Source: Novosphingobium colocasiae (GTDB lineage: Bacteria; Pseudomonadota; Alphaproteobacteria; Sphingomonadales; Sphingomonadaceae). Taken from it: a DNA stretch of 64,000 nucleotides. The translations under genes and the position numbers were made by a program. The notes beneath the pieces are model-generated. The model had not been told where the DNA came from and did no database searches. It worked only from the letters and a program-made list of their open reading frames with translations. Position 1 is the first letter of the stretch, and each line of letters begins with the position of its first letter. The DNA lies in assembly GCF_014652555.1 (NCBI RefSeq), contig NZ_BMZA01000011.1:1-64000 (forward strand), given 5' to 3'. Shown here piece by piece: positions 7,826-15,485 of the stretch.

Positions 7826-9505
7826 TCAGTTGCCCGCCTCGTCCGGACGCAGATCGCGCACCACCCGCAGCCCCATGTCGCCGCGCCGCTTGGTGTCGGA
7901 CACGGCGAACAGGTTGGCCGAGCGCAGTTCTGCCGGCGTGCTCTGGAACGAGCCGCCCCGCGCCAGATGGGCGGAGCAGGGGGCATTGCCGCAATCGGCG
8001 GTGATTTCCCAGGCGTTGCCGTTCATCTGATAGAGCCCGAAGGCGTTCGGCGGATAGGCATTCACCGCCTCGGGATAGCCGCGATAGGGCGCGGTGGTGG
8101 AACCCCGGTAGCTGGCGGTCTGATCGTAGTTGGCTTCACTGGGGGTAATCTCGTCGCCCCAGGGAAAGGCGGTGCCGGTGCCGCCGCGATCGGCATATTC
8201 CCACTCCGCCCCGGTCGGCAGGCGATAGGGCAGGCCGGACTGGACCGAAAGCCACGCCACGAACGCCTGCGCATCGGCATAGTCGAGCCCCGTGACCGGG
8301 ATCAGCGGGTTGGGGTTCTCCTTCGACCAGTCCTGCACCGCGCGGCACGCCTTGTCGCGCACGCAGGCGCGCCATTCGGCCACCGTCACCTCGTAGACGC
8401 CCATGGCAAACCCATGCGGGATCGGGTGTTCGCGCTGGAGCGGCTCGTCGCTGCCGCGCCCGGGTTCGCTGCCGGGCGATCCGATGAAGGCATTCCCCGC
8501 CGGCACGATGCGCATGTAGGGGCAGTTGGCGCAGTCATAGAAGCGGCCGCTGCCCCCGGCGCTGCAACTGACGAAGCAGGGCGGCTCGCCCTGCAGGCCA
8601 TAATCGAACGTGGGCTTCTGGAAATTGCGATCCGATTTCATCGCCGCCAGCGCGACCCGGTCCGACGTGCGCTTGAGCGCATCGGCGATGTTCTGCTGCG
8701 GCCGGCGCATTTCCTCCGCCAGGATGCGCGAGAAAACGCCGTTGTCGAACGCGAACTGATCGGCGCTGGTAGAGAAGGCGACGAGGTAGCCCTGATCGGG
8801 ACGCAACTGCACGTCGGACTGGCGCACCAGACGGCGCAGGCCCTTGGTTCCGTCAGGGCCGATCTCTCCCGCTGCGGCGGCTTCGGGGCGAGCGGTTTCG
8901 CCGCCGGGTGGCGGTACCACCGGTTGAAGCGGCGGCTCGACCAGCACGTTGCGGCACATGTCGAGGATGATGAGCACATTCTTCGCACCCGAGCCGAGCA
9001 GCGCCTTGGTCAGCGCAGCGCGGGTCAGGCTGGTGGTGCCGGTGTCGAGCGTGCGCCCGGCATCGACCGGCAGCATCATGACATCGCCATATGTGCTGAG
9101 CGCCGCGCCGTGACCCGAATAGTAGAGCACGCCGAAAGCATCTGGCCCGGCGGCGGCAAGCTTCGCCTTGAACGCGGCGATCGCGGCGGTCATCTGCTCA
9201 AGGTTGAGATCTCGGCGCACCTGAACCGCGCCCTCCGCGCCGGCATCGGCAAAGCCGGCGGCGTTGAGCGCCGAGGCGACGCGATCGCCGTCCACCCCGG
9301 TCGCCCCCAGCGGATCGAACTGGGTATAGGCACCATTGGCGATGACCAGCGCGATCCGGGGTTCCCTGGCCTGCGCCGGGGCGGCCATGGCGACCAGTCC
9401 GACCAGCATCAGCAGGGTCAGGCGCAGAACGGTTCGGGCCATCGGGCCCAGCATCGATCCGAGCACCCCGTCCGGCTCCGCGCCCGCTTCCGGGCGCTCG
9501 CTCAT
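7826..9505 (-). CDS. Secreted caspase-family (C14) peptidase fused to an FGE/SUMF1-like domain
   Basis: This is a 559-residue fusion. A signal segment (about 23-46, cleavage after APAQA) is followed by a caspase-like p20 domain, with catalytic His132 in LYYSGHG and Cys184 in ILDMCRN. Residues about 330-555 are a formylglycine-generating-enzyme/SUMF1 fold (MGVYEVTVAEWRACV, RLPTGAEWEYADRGG, ARGGSF). The cysteine motif needed for formylglycine formation is not seen after ARGGSF, so this domain is likely a binding module. The start codon overlaps the stop of the upstream proline-rich gene (ATGA). The N-terminal 22 residues may be extra; ATG 9439 would also give a good signal peptide. Caspase-FGE fusions are known in bacteria, but their targets are mostly unknown. 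Confidence 0.9.
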   Translation of the reverse strand: MSERPEAGAEPDGVLGSMLGPMARTVLRLTLLMLVGLVAMAAPAQAREPRIALVIANGAYTQFDPLGATGVDGDRVASALNAAGFADAGAEGAVQVRRDLNLEQMTAAIAAFKAKLAAAGPDAFGVLYYSGHGAALSTYGDVMMLPVDAGRTLDTGTTSLTRAALTKALLGSGAKNVLIILDMCRNVLVEPPLQPVVPPPGGETARPEAAAAGEIGPDGTKGLRRLVRQSDVQLRPDQGYLVAFSTSADQFAFDNGVFSRILAEEMRRPQQNIADALKRTSDRVALAAMKSDRNFQKPTFDYGLQGEPPCFVSCSAGGSGRFYDCANCPYMRIVPAGNAFIGSPGSEPGRGSDEPLQREHPIPHGFAMGVYEVTVAEWRACVRDKACRAVQDWSKENPNPLIPVTGLDYADAQAFVAWLSVQSGLPYRLPTGAEWEYADRGGTGTAFPWGDEITPSEANYDQTASYRGSTTAPYRGYPEAVNAYPPNAFGLYQMNGNAWEITADCGNAPCSAHLARGGSFQSTPAELRSANLFAVSDTKRRGDMGLRVVRDLRPDEAGN

Positions 9506-10176
9506 TGCGGTGCCCGAAGCTTGAATTCGACCTGGGTGACCTCTCCGACCAGCCCGTCGACGTGCATGACCACGTCATAGCCGTTAGCCGCGGCATAAGG
9601 GTCCTGCGTCGATTGCTTGAACAACCCGCGCAGGAACGAGAAGAACCCCCGGCTGACCTGGCAATACTGCTTGACCGAGACGATCCCGCCCGACGCCTTG
9701 ACCTGATTGAGCCACGGCACCAGTTCGGCCGGCGTCGGATCGTTGACCGGGAACGGCTGGGCCATGTTGACAACCACCGATGCCGACTTCTTAGTCAGTT
9801 GCTTGCGCAGGGCGGTGGTAAAAGCGGGGCTGGCATCGTCGGTCACCTGGGCGCGGGCAAACGGCCGTTCGCAGGTCTGCACCGTGGGCGGCTCCGGCTC
9901 GGGGGCCGGAGGCGCGGGGAGAGGCGGCGCTGGCTGGGGGGGCACGGGTTGTGGCGCTGGTGCCGGAGCCGGATCGGCGATCCCTTCCTTGGCGGAACCC
10001 TGCGGCGCATTGCGCAGGATCTTGACCCCGCGTGTATGGGTGGGCGCGGTAGTCTGTTCGGGCGTGGTCGTATCGGGCGATGGGGCGGCGCTCGTCTTGG
10101 TCGCCGCGCCGTATACGGCCGTGTGGCAAATTGCGGCCATGAAAAACGCGCCGGCGGCAGCCTTACCCCATGTCAT
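9502..10176 (-). CDS. Secreted proline-rich protein, function unknown (first gene of the leftward operon)
   Basis: The 224-residue product has an N-terminal signal peptide (about 1-25), a proline/alanine-rich linker (about 69-97, APAPQPVPPQPAPPLPAPP) and a C-terminal alpha/beta domain (LTKKSASVVVNMAQPFPVND onwards). The start at 10176 is preceded by AGGGG about 7 bases away; an earlier in-frame ATG at 10194 has a poorer site. It opens the leftward operon and is coupled to the caspase-FGE gene by a 4-base overlap. The proline linker would let the C-terminal domain span the periplasm. I do not recognise a family. Confidence 0.7.
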   Translation of the reverse strand: MTWGKAAAGAFFMAAICHTAVYGAATKTSAAPSPDTTTPEQTTAPTHTRGVKILRNAPQGSAKEGIADPAPAPAPQPVPPQPAPPLPAPPAPEPEPPTVQTCERPFARAQVTDDASPAFTTALRKQLTKKSASVVVNMAQPFPVNDPTPAELVPWLNQVKASGGIVSVKQYCQVSRGFFSFLRGLFKQSTQDPYAAANGYDVVMHVDGLVGEVTQVEFKLRAPQ

Positions 10177-10284
10177 GTCAGTGCCCCTGTCCATCCTGTA
10201 ATTGCGCGGACAACAGTGGTTAGTATATGCTGCAGAATTGACCATCAAGCGAATATATTGAACCAATTCAAACGGGGGTGGGCT
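10177..10284. promoter_or_regulatory. Divergent promoter region between the two caspase transcription units
   Basis: This 108-base spacer is clearly AT-richer than its neighbours and separates the leftward seven-gene operon from the rightward caspase. It contains TATATG and TATATT boxes and an inverted repeat TTGAACCAATTCAA (10258-10271) just before the rightward ribosome site. A shared operator controlling both units is plausible, but no factor can be named. Confidence 0.5.
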
Positions 10285-11955
10285 GTGTTCAGAAAAGCAC
10301 TTTGGCGGGCCGGTCTGTCGCTTGGCGCGCTGGCCCTGTCCGCCACCGGCACGACCGCCCGGGCAGAGACCCGCGCGCTGCTGGCGGCGGTCTGGCAGTA
10401 TGGCAACCCGATGTTCCAGGACCTCGAAGGCCCGGCCAACGATCTGCCGGCGATGGAGGCGATCGTGCGCAGCCAGGGGGCCAAGGACGTGACCGTGCTG
10501 CGCAACGATCAGGTCACCCGCACCAGCGTGGAAACCGCGCTCCATGCACTGGGCCTGCGATCGAAGCCGGGGGACTGGATCGTGTTCTACTATGCCGGCC
10601 ACGGGACCGAGGCGGAAGCGGCGGTGAAGGGCACGGCGGACGGCGATTACGACCAGTTCATCCCGCTGGCGGGGTTCGATCCCGATGCGCAGGACACCGA
10701 GCGGTTCATCGTCGACAAGGATTTCTACGCCTGGATGGCCCGGTATATTCCGCCGGACGTGATGATCCTGATGATCGCCGACACTTGCCATTCGGGAACG
10801 ATGAACCGCGCTGTCGATCCCGCCGCCTCGCGCTTCGTGCCCCGGATGGCGCTGCGCGGCAGCCGCGACGATTTCAAGCTGGTCGGCCGCCCGGCACCGC
10901 GTTTCCCCTCGGTGCTGCCCCCCGCCGCCGGGGCGGTGCGGACCATCGCGCCGGTCGATCGGGCGGACCTTCCCAATCTCGTCTTCATCGGCGCGGCGCA
11001 GGACGATCAGCTTGCGCAGGAATCGATGCTCCCCGCCTCCGGTGCGCCGTGGCGCGGGGTGCTGACCTATGCGTTCGAGCAAGGGCTGCGGCAGTCGCCG
11101 ACGGACAGCAAGACCGCGACCGCCGATCTCGATCATGACGGCAAGGTCAGCGTGAGCGAGATGGGCGTCTATCTCGATGGCCGCGTCCGCTCGCTGTCCA
11201 GCCAGTTGCAGAAGCCGAACACCGCCTATGTTGCCGGAGAGGGTGACGCCGTGCTGTTCGTCACTCCGGCGCGGCTCAAGCCGCCGGCGGGCGTCGCGCT
11301 TCCCGGGCTTTACGTTACCGGGCAGGGTGCCACCGCGCTCTCGGCGGGCGGCAATGTGCCCTGGCGGCTGGCGGCCACCCGCGATCAGGCCGATTTCATC
11401 TGGAACAGCGATGATGGCCAGGTTTTCTGGCGCACCGGCGATGTGGTCGCCCGTGATGTCACTTCGCCCGGCGTGCTGCGCGGCGTGGTGGAAAAGTGGA
11501 ACGCCATCGCCCGGCTCGATGCCCTGATGAACGAAAAGAAAGTGCGCGTGACCGTCGGTCCCAAGCCCAACGGTACGCGCTACGCTCCGGGCGAGCATGT
11601 CGATCTGGCGCTGCAGTACGATGGCGGCGCGGCGAGCACGGCACCGCTTTATGCCACGGTGTTCAACCTGGCATCGGACGGGACGGTCCAGACGCTCTAC
11701 CCGGCATCACCGCAGGACGGGGAGGGCCGGCTGGGGCCGGACGGCACGCTGCCGGTGGTATCGACCGCCGCGGTCGCGCCTTACGGGGCGGACCATGTCG
11801 TCGCGCTGGTTACCGCGCAGCCGCCCACCGCGCTCAGGACGCTGCTGGCCAGCATCGACAACCAGCGCTTGGCCGCGCGGGTGGTGGAGCCGGTGCGGCA
11901 AGTGCTGGCGGGCGGTGGCGGGCTGTCGATCAACGAGCTGTTCACCGGGCCGTGA
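10285..11955 (+). CDS. Secreted caspase-family (C14) peptidase with EF-hand-like loop and DUF4384-like tail
   Basis: The start is GTG 10285, preceded by a G-rich ribosome site, giving 556 aa. Residues 1-27 are a signal peptide (cleavage near ARA/ETR). The caspase core carries His106 in FYYAGHG and Cys168 in IADTCHSG, the canonical dyad. Residues 281-292 (DLDHDGKVSVSE) match a 12-residue EF-hand calcium loop with Asp at 1, 3 and 5 and Glu at 12. The C-terminal region (about 420-515, including TVQTLYP) resembles DUF4384. It is divergent from the operon that encodes a second caspase. Calcium control of metacaspases is known; whether it applies here is inference. The open frame extends upstream to 9505 but overlaps the opposite operon without coding character. 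Confidence 0.9.
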   Translation: MFRKALWRAGLSLGALALSATGTTARAETRALLAAVWQYGNPMFQDLEGPANDLPAMEAIVRSQGAKDVTVLRNDQVTRTSVETALHALGLRSKPGDWIVFYYAGHGTEAEAAVKGTADGDYDQFIPLAGFDPDAQDTERFIVDKDFYAWMARYIPPDVMILMIADTCHSGTMNRAVDPAASRFVPRMALRGSRDDFKLVGRPAPRFPSVLPPAAGAVRTIAPVDRADLPNLVFIGAAQDDQLAQESMLPASGAPWRGVLTYAFEQGLRQSPTDSKTATADLDHDGKVSVSEMGVYLDGRVRSLSSQLQKPNTAYVAGEGDAVLFVTPARLKPPAGVALPGLYVTGQGATALSAGGNVPWRLAATRDQADFIWNSDDGQVFWRTGDVVARDVTSPGVLRGVVEKWNAIARLDALMNEKKVRVTVGPKPNGTRYAPGEHVDLALQYDGGAASTAPLYATVFNLASDGTVQTLYPASPQDGEGRLGPDGTLPVVSTAAVAPYGADHVVALVTAQPPTALRTLLASIDNQRLAARVVEPVRQVLAGGGGLSINELFTGP

Positions 11956-11993
11956 CGGAGCCCCGAACCGCGCCGGGCCCAACCGCGCAGGAC

Positions 11994-12659
11994 TCAGTTG
12001 CTGAGCACCACTGTCTGGCTCTTGGCGGGGCTCTTGTTGAGGATATCGACCCGGTAGCGCGCATTCGCCTTGGGCTTGAGCTGGCAAACCGGGGCGTAAT
12101 CGCCGTGATCGTCAAGGCACACCACCTTGCCCGATTTGTCGACCATGCGGATCAGCAGGCTGGTGCCGGGAGAGCCGATCGCCCCCAGGCGCAGCGTTTC
12201 GCCGCCCTTCGCGTCCAGGCTGAACTGATAGGCCCCGCGCGGATCGACGCTGAGCACGCGGCGGACCAGCCCGCTGCCGAATGCCGAAGTCATGACCCCG
12301 CGCCGGGCGACCGATTCGGCAACGGTGATCTGTTCCAGCAAGGTGGCGTCGCCATCCGCCAGCACCCGCGCTTCGGCATAGAGCGCCTTGGGCGAAAACG
12401 ACGCCTCGGCCCCTGCTGCGGTATCGCCATCGCTGACCGGTATTTCGGCGAGCATCCGCGCGGCGGTGATCATCGCATAAGGGTCCTTCGTGCGCCGGGC
12501 ATAATCGGCCACACTGCGCGCGGCCATCGCCTGGGCGAACGGATCGACCGCCGGGTCGTTGGCCGGGGCCGGGTCGTCTGCCGCGAATGCCGGTGCGGGC
12601 ATGCCCGCCAAAGCCACCCCGCCTGCCATTATCGCGACGCGCTGTAGGAACCAATTCAT
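11994..12659 (-). CDS. Secreted protein with PPC-like beta domain, function unknown
   Basis: The product is 221 aa, with a signal peptide cleaved near AFA/ADD (residue 26), a short helical segment (SVADYARRTKDPYAMITAA), and a C-terminal beta-rich domain (DPRGAYQFSLDAKGGETLRL, then VVCLDDHGDYAPVC) that resembles bacterial pre-peptidase C-terminal domains. Two cysteines in that domain could form a disulfide. A strong AAGGAG lies 6 bases before the ATG. The start codon overlaps the start of the TIR gene on the other strand within CATG (12657-12660), so each gene's upstream signals lie inside the other gene. Confidence 0.75.
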   Translation of the reverse strand: MNWFLQRVAIMAGGVALAGMPAPAFAADDPAPANDPAVDPFAQAMAARSVADYARRTKDPYAMITAARMLAEIPVSDGDTAAGAEASFSPKALYAEARVLADGDATLLEQITVAESVARRGVMTSAFGSGLVRRVLSVDPRGAYQFSLDAKGGETLRLGAIGSPGTSLLIRMVDKSGKVVCLDDHGDYAPVCQLKPKANARYRVDILNKSPAKSQTVVLSN

Positions 12660-13608
12660 GGCAGACTCCTTCCCCTCGGACCAATCGGGCGCAGACTACG
12701 CCACTCGGCCGAGTTCCGGCAATCCCCTCGGGCCGGGGCAGGCGCTGGCGGCGCTGGGCACGCACCTGGCCGATCTGGCGAAAGGCCGGGTGGAACAGAG
12801 CAGATATGCCGCCTTCATCAGCTACAGCCACCGCGACATGGCGGTGGCGCGGTGGCTGCACAAGGCGATCGAATCCTATCGCGTGCCGCGCGCGCTTGTC
12901 GGCCTGGAGGGTGATTACGGCACCGTGCCGGCGCGGCTGACGCCGGTGTTCCGTGATGAGGACGAACTGGCGGGTGCAGCCCAGCTCGGCCCCAAGCTGG
13001 AAGACGCGCTGGCCCGCTCGCGCGCGCTGGTGGTGGTGTGTTCTCCGGCGGCGCGCGCGTCGCAATGGGTCGATAACGAAGTGCGCACCTTCAAGCGACT
13101 GAACCCCGATGCCCCGGTCTTCGCGGTGATCGCCGGCGGCGTTCCGGGGGAGGGCGAAGACGGCTGTTTTCCCGATGCCCTGTTGTGGGAGGTGGACGCC
13201 GCCGGGGCGAGCGACCGTTCGCGGCCGCTGGAGCCCTTGGCCCCGGACCTGCAGGTGCTCGGCAAGCGGGTGGTCAAGCTCAAGCTGATCGCCGGGATGC
13301 TGGGGGTGCCGTTCGATCGCCTCAACGATCGCGAGCAGCGCCGCCGGCGGACCTTCGCGGCGATCTATACCGTCGCTTCGCTGGTGCTGATCGTCGCCCT
13401 CAGCGCACTGTCGCTGATCGCTCTCCACAACGCCCGCATCGCCGAGCGCGAGCGGATCGCCGCCGAGCAGCAGCGCAACGAGGCGATCGCCGCGCGTGAT
13501 CTGGCGGAGCGCCGGACCTGGCTGGCGCAGCAATCGGCCGAGCAGATCAGGGCCTTCGCCAGCGAGGCATGCCAGACCGATCCCGGCGGCGCGGCAGCGA
13601 GGCGTTGA
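12658..13608 (+). CDS. TIR-domain protein with C-terminal membrane segment
   Basis: The 316-residue protein has a TIR domain (about 48-220): strand A AAFISYSHRDMAVARWLHKA (51-70), the RDEDEL loop (99-104), LVVVCSPAARASQWVDNE (124-141) and a KLKLIAGMLGVPFDRLNDRE end. A hydrophobic segment (about 233-256) and a charged helical tail (258-300) follow, so the TIR domain should sit in the cytoplasm on an inner-membrane anchor. TIR domains either cleave NAD or act as scaffolds; which applies cannot be told here. The protein stops soon after the helix, shorter than relatives that continue into repeat domains, so truncation is possible. ATG 12658 is chosen for its AGGA site; the frame is open further upstream. 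Confidence 0.88.
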   Translation: MADSFPSDQSGADYATRPSSGNPLGPGQALAALGTHLADLAKGRVEQSRYAAFISYSHRDMAVARWLHKAIESYRVPRALVGLEGDYGTVPARLTPVFRDEDELAGAAQLGPKLEDALARSRALVVVCSPAARASQWVDNEVRTFKRLNPDAPVFAVIAGGVPGEGEDGCFPDALLWEVDAAGASDRSRPLEPLAPDLQVLGKRVVKLKLIAGMLGVPFDRLNDREQRRRRTFAAIYTVASLVLIVALSALSLIALHNARIAERERIAAEQQRNEAIAARDLAERRTWLAQQSAEQIRAFASEACQTDPGGAAARR

Positions 13609-13618
13609 AATCGGCGCA

Positions 13619-14215
13619 GTGATTGCGCAAGGTCAACGCCGCACGGATAGGCCGCTGCTAGGGCGCGGCTATTGCATCGCATCGGAAAGGCGCATCCTGT
13701 CCATCAACCTTGCCAGTACCGCTTACCCGGCCGTCGCGCTTCGCGGCGAGGGCGGGCGGCTGTTGCGCGATCTCGGCCTGTGCCTGTCCGGTACTCTGCT
13801 CGGCATTCGCCTCGACGGGGCATGGGCTTACCGCGAGATGCAGGCGATCTGCGGCCAGTCACCATGGAACCTGCCGGCCAAGCTGGCGGTGCATTTCACC
13901 CTGCTGCCGGCGACTTCCATGCTGATGCTGGCGGTGGTGGTGTTCTGCTTCCGGCGCACCAAGCCGATGGCCCCGACGCCCGCGCGGCGCTGCGCGGCGA
14001 TGTGCGGGCAGGCCCTGCTGATTGCCGCGCTTTTCGTGGGGATGCTGGTGGCGATGAGCCTGGCCCAGTGGCCGATGAGCCGGGTGCTCCCCCCTTCGAC
14101 GGCCGGGGCCGTCAGCGCTGCGCTGGTGGGGATGGCCGTGTCGATCGTGCTGCTGCACGCGGTGCGGCTGGCGCTGGAGCGGGCCGGAGTGCTGGTGCCG
14201 GTCTGTTGCCGTTGA
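13619..14215 (+). CDS. Hypothetical integral membrane protein, start uncertain
   Basis: The frame ending at 14215 encodes at least three hydrophobic segments (around LPATSMLMLAVVVFCF, LLIAALFVGMLVAMSLA and AALVGMAVSIVLLHAVRL), which makes it a likely real gene. No ATG occurs before 13838. GTG 13619, 11 bases after the TIR stop, is the longest sensible start (198 aa), and the region LINLASTAYPAVALRG may mark the true N-terminal part. I do not recognise the family. Its position directly after the TIR gene suggests co-transcription, and a link to TIR-mediated membrane effects is possible but unproven. Confidence 0.45.
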   Translation: MIAQGQRRTDRPLLGRGYCIASERRILSINLASTAYPAVALRGEGGRLLRDLGLCLSGTLLGIRLDGAWAYREMQAICGQSPWNLPAKLAVHFTLLPATSMLMLAVVVFCFRRTKPMAPTPARRCAAMCGQALLIAALFVGMLVAMSLAQWPMSRVLPPSTAGAVSAALVGMAVSIVLLHAVRLALERAGVLVPVCCR

Positions 14216-14291
14216 AAGCCTAATACCAAAGCTCACAATGAGCGGCTCATCTCCTTTACTTCGTCTTTGCGAGCGACCGCAGGGCGCGCGG

Positions 14292-14323
14292 CAATCCAGG
14301 ACGGTTTACGCCGCCCTGGATTG
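14292..14323. repeat. Palindromic intergenic repeat, copy A
   Basis: Within the 358-base gap 14216-14573, CAATCCAGG and CCTGGATTG form a perfect 9-base inverted repeat around a 14-base centre. The flanks (TTTGCGAGCGACCGCAGGG, then TTCGCAATGACGATG) have the look of a dispersed extragenic palindrome common in sphingomonad genomes. No gene is seen in the gap. It could also fold as a transcript-end hairpin after the membrane ORF. Confidence 0.7.
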
Positions 14324-14470
14324 CTTCACCCGCTTCGCGGGTTCGCAATGACGATGTGAAGCTATGGATTGAGATTAACGCACCTCGGTATAAGAAAGTC
14401 GCCAGAGCCGGTGAGAATCAGTCGCCCCACCGGAGTGAATTGTTAAGGCTCAGATAGACTTTATTTCGTC

Positions 14471-14549
14471 GCCCCGGACTTGATCTGGGGCCCCGCTTGT
14501 TTTGCATTGTGTTTGACGCAAAGCGGGATCCCGGATCAAGTCGGGGATG
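14471..14549. repeat. Palindromic intergenic repeat, copy B
   Basis: An imperfect inverted repeat pairs GCCCCGGACTTGATC with GATCAAGTCGGGG, and CCCCGCTT with AAGCGGGA, around an AT-rich centre. It lies just beyond the 3' end of the MerR gene, so it may also stop transcription from either side. The CCGGACTTGATC core is a second repeat type, different from the one at 14292. Confidence 0.65.
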
Positions 14550-14573
14550 ATGAAGTTGATTACTGGCCCGCCC

Positions 14574-15356
14574 TCATTTCCGGTTCCCCGATCTTCCTGC
14601 CCGCTTCGGTGCCGGGCCCGCCGCCCCCGGCTTGTCCAGCACCGGCTTGGGTAGCGCGTCCAGCGTGCCGGCCTGCGCAGCCGCCAGGTAGCGCATGAAG
14701 TATTTCATGCGCAGGATGCCGAAGAAGTCGAGCATCAGCGGCAGGCCGATGCGCAGCATGTCGGCCGCTTCCTCTTCGCCGACCAGCCCTTCGGTGCGGC
14801 GGATGAAGCGGGTGGCTTCGGCGTAGGCGAGATAATCGGCCGACTTGGTATAGTGATCGAGCACCACTGGGAAGAAATTGGTGGTTTCCTCGTAGCCCGC
14901 TTCGCGCATCCGTTCCCAGATACGGATCAGGCTGGCGTCGGTATAGCTGACCGCCGAGCCCTCGGGCGTTTCCATGATTTCGATCGCCCCCAGTGCGGCA
15001 AGGCCGGCGGCGTCACGCTGGGCATAGGCGTTGGTCTGAGCCAGCGACTGGACCAGGATGGTCCGGTCATCCTCGCCGAAGCGTGCGGCCACCAGTTCTT
15101 CGAGATGCTGGAACGCAGGCGCTTCGAGCCGCTTCTTGAGCGATTCGCCGCGCAGGATCGAACTCATCTGGTCCAGCGTGACCTGGTGTTCGCGCTGGAG
15201 GTTGCGCACCGCCTGCACCGCCCGGACATGTTCTTCGTTGTAAAAGGCCACGGTGGCCTTCGGCTTGTCCGGCGGGGGCACGAGGCCCTTTCTGATCAGC
15301 ACCCTGATCGTCTCCCGGTTCACGCCGGTGCGCCGCTCCAATTCCCCCATCTTCAT
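14574..15356 (-). CDS. MerR-family transcriptional regulator
   Basis: The 260-residue protein starts with a winged HTH (MGELERRTGVNRETIRVLIRKG, of which the first 20 residues are the core), followed by the Phe-Tyr and dimerisation-helix region (HVRAVQAVRNLQREHQVTLD) typical of MerR regulators. A C-terminal helical domain of about 150 residues is TetR-like in length and probably senses a ligand. It is divergent from the aldehyde dehydrogenase, with a 129-base spacer containing the palindrome TGCGTATACGCA. It most likely controls the catabolic cluster to its right. The start could be either of two in-frame ATGs two codons apart. Confidence 0.85.
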   Translation of the reverse strand: MKMGELERRTGVNRETIRVLIRKGLVPPPDKPKATVAFYNEEHVRAVQAVRNLQREHQVTLDQMSSILRGESLKKRLEAPAFQHLEELVAARFGEDDRTILVQSLAQTNAYAQRDAAGLAALGAIEIMETPEGSAVSYTDASLIRIWERMREAGYEETTNFFPVVLDHYTKSADYLAYAEATRFIRRTEGLVGEEEAADMLRIGLPLMLDFFGILRMKYFMRYLAAAQAGTLDALPKPVLDKPGAAGPAPKRAGRSGNRK

Positions 15357-15414
15357 AGCTTGGCTCTAGTTACATTTTTGCCACTTGTCATCGTTTCCCC
15401 ATCACACTAAAAAC

Positions 15415-15426
15415 TGCGTATACGCA
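15415..15426. promoter_or_regulatory. Perfect palindrome, candidate operator for the MerR regulator
   Basis: TGCGTATACGCA is a perfect 12-base palindrome in the divergent spacer between the MerR gene and the aldehyde dehydrogenase, about 60 bases before the latter's start. MerR factors usually bind inverted repeats between the -35 and -10 boxes. Assignment to this regulator is inference from position. Confidence 0.5.
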
Positions 15427-15485
15427 ATACGGAGTATTCGAGCGCGCGCCGCTGCCTGCAGGCATAAGGCCGCCCGGAGCGGGAG

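Noticed and set aside
7097..9580. 827-codon plus-strand frame opposite the barrel and caspase-FGE genes
   Set aside because: No domain, biased composition, and complete overlap with a gene that has the caspase dyad and FGE signature.
12112..13533. 473-codon minus-strand frame across the TIR gene
   Set aside because: It runs antisense to the TIR and PPC-like genes, has no motif, and lacks a plausible start context.
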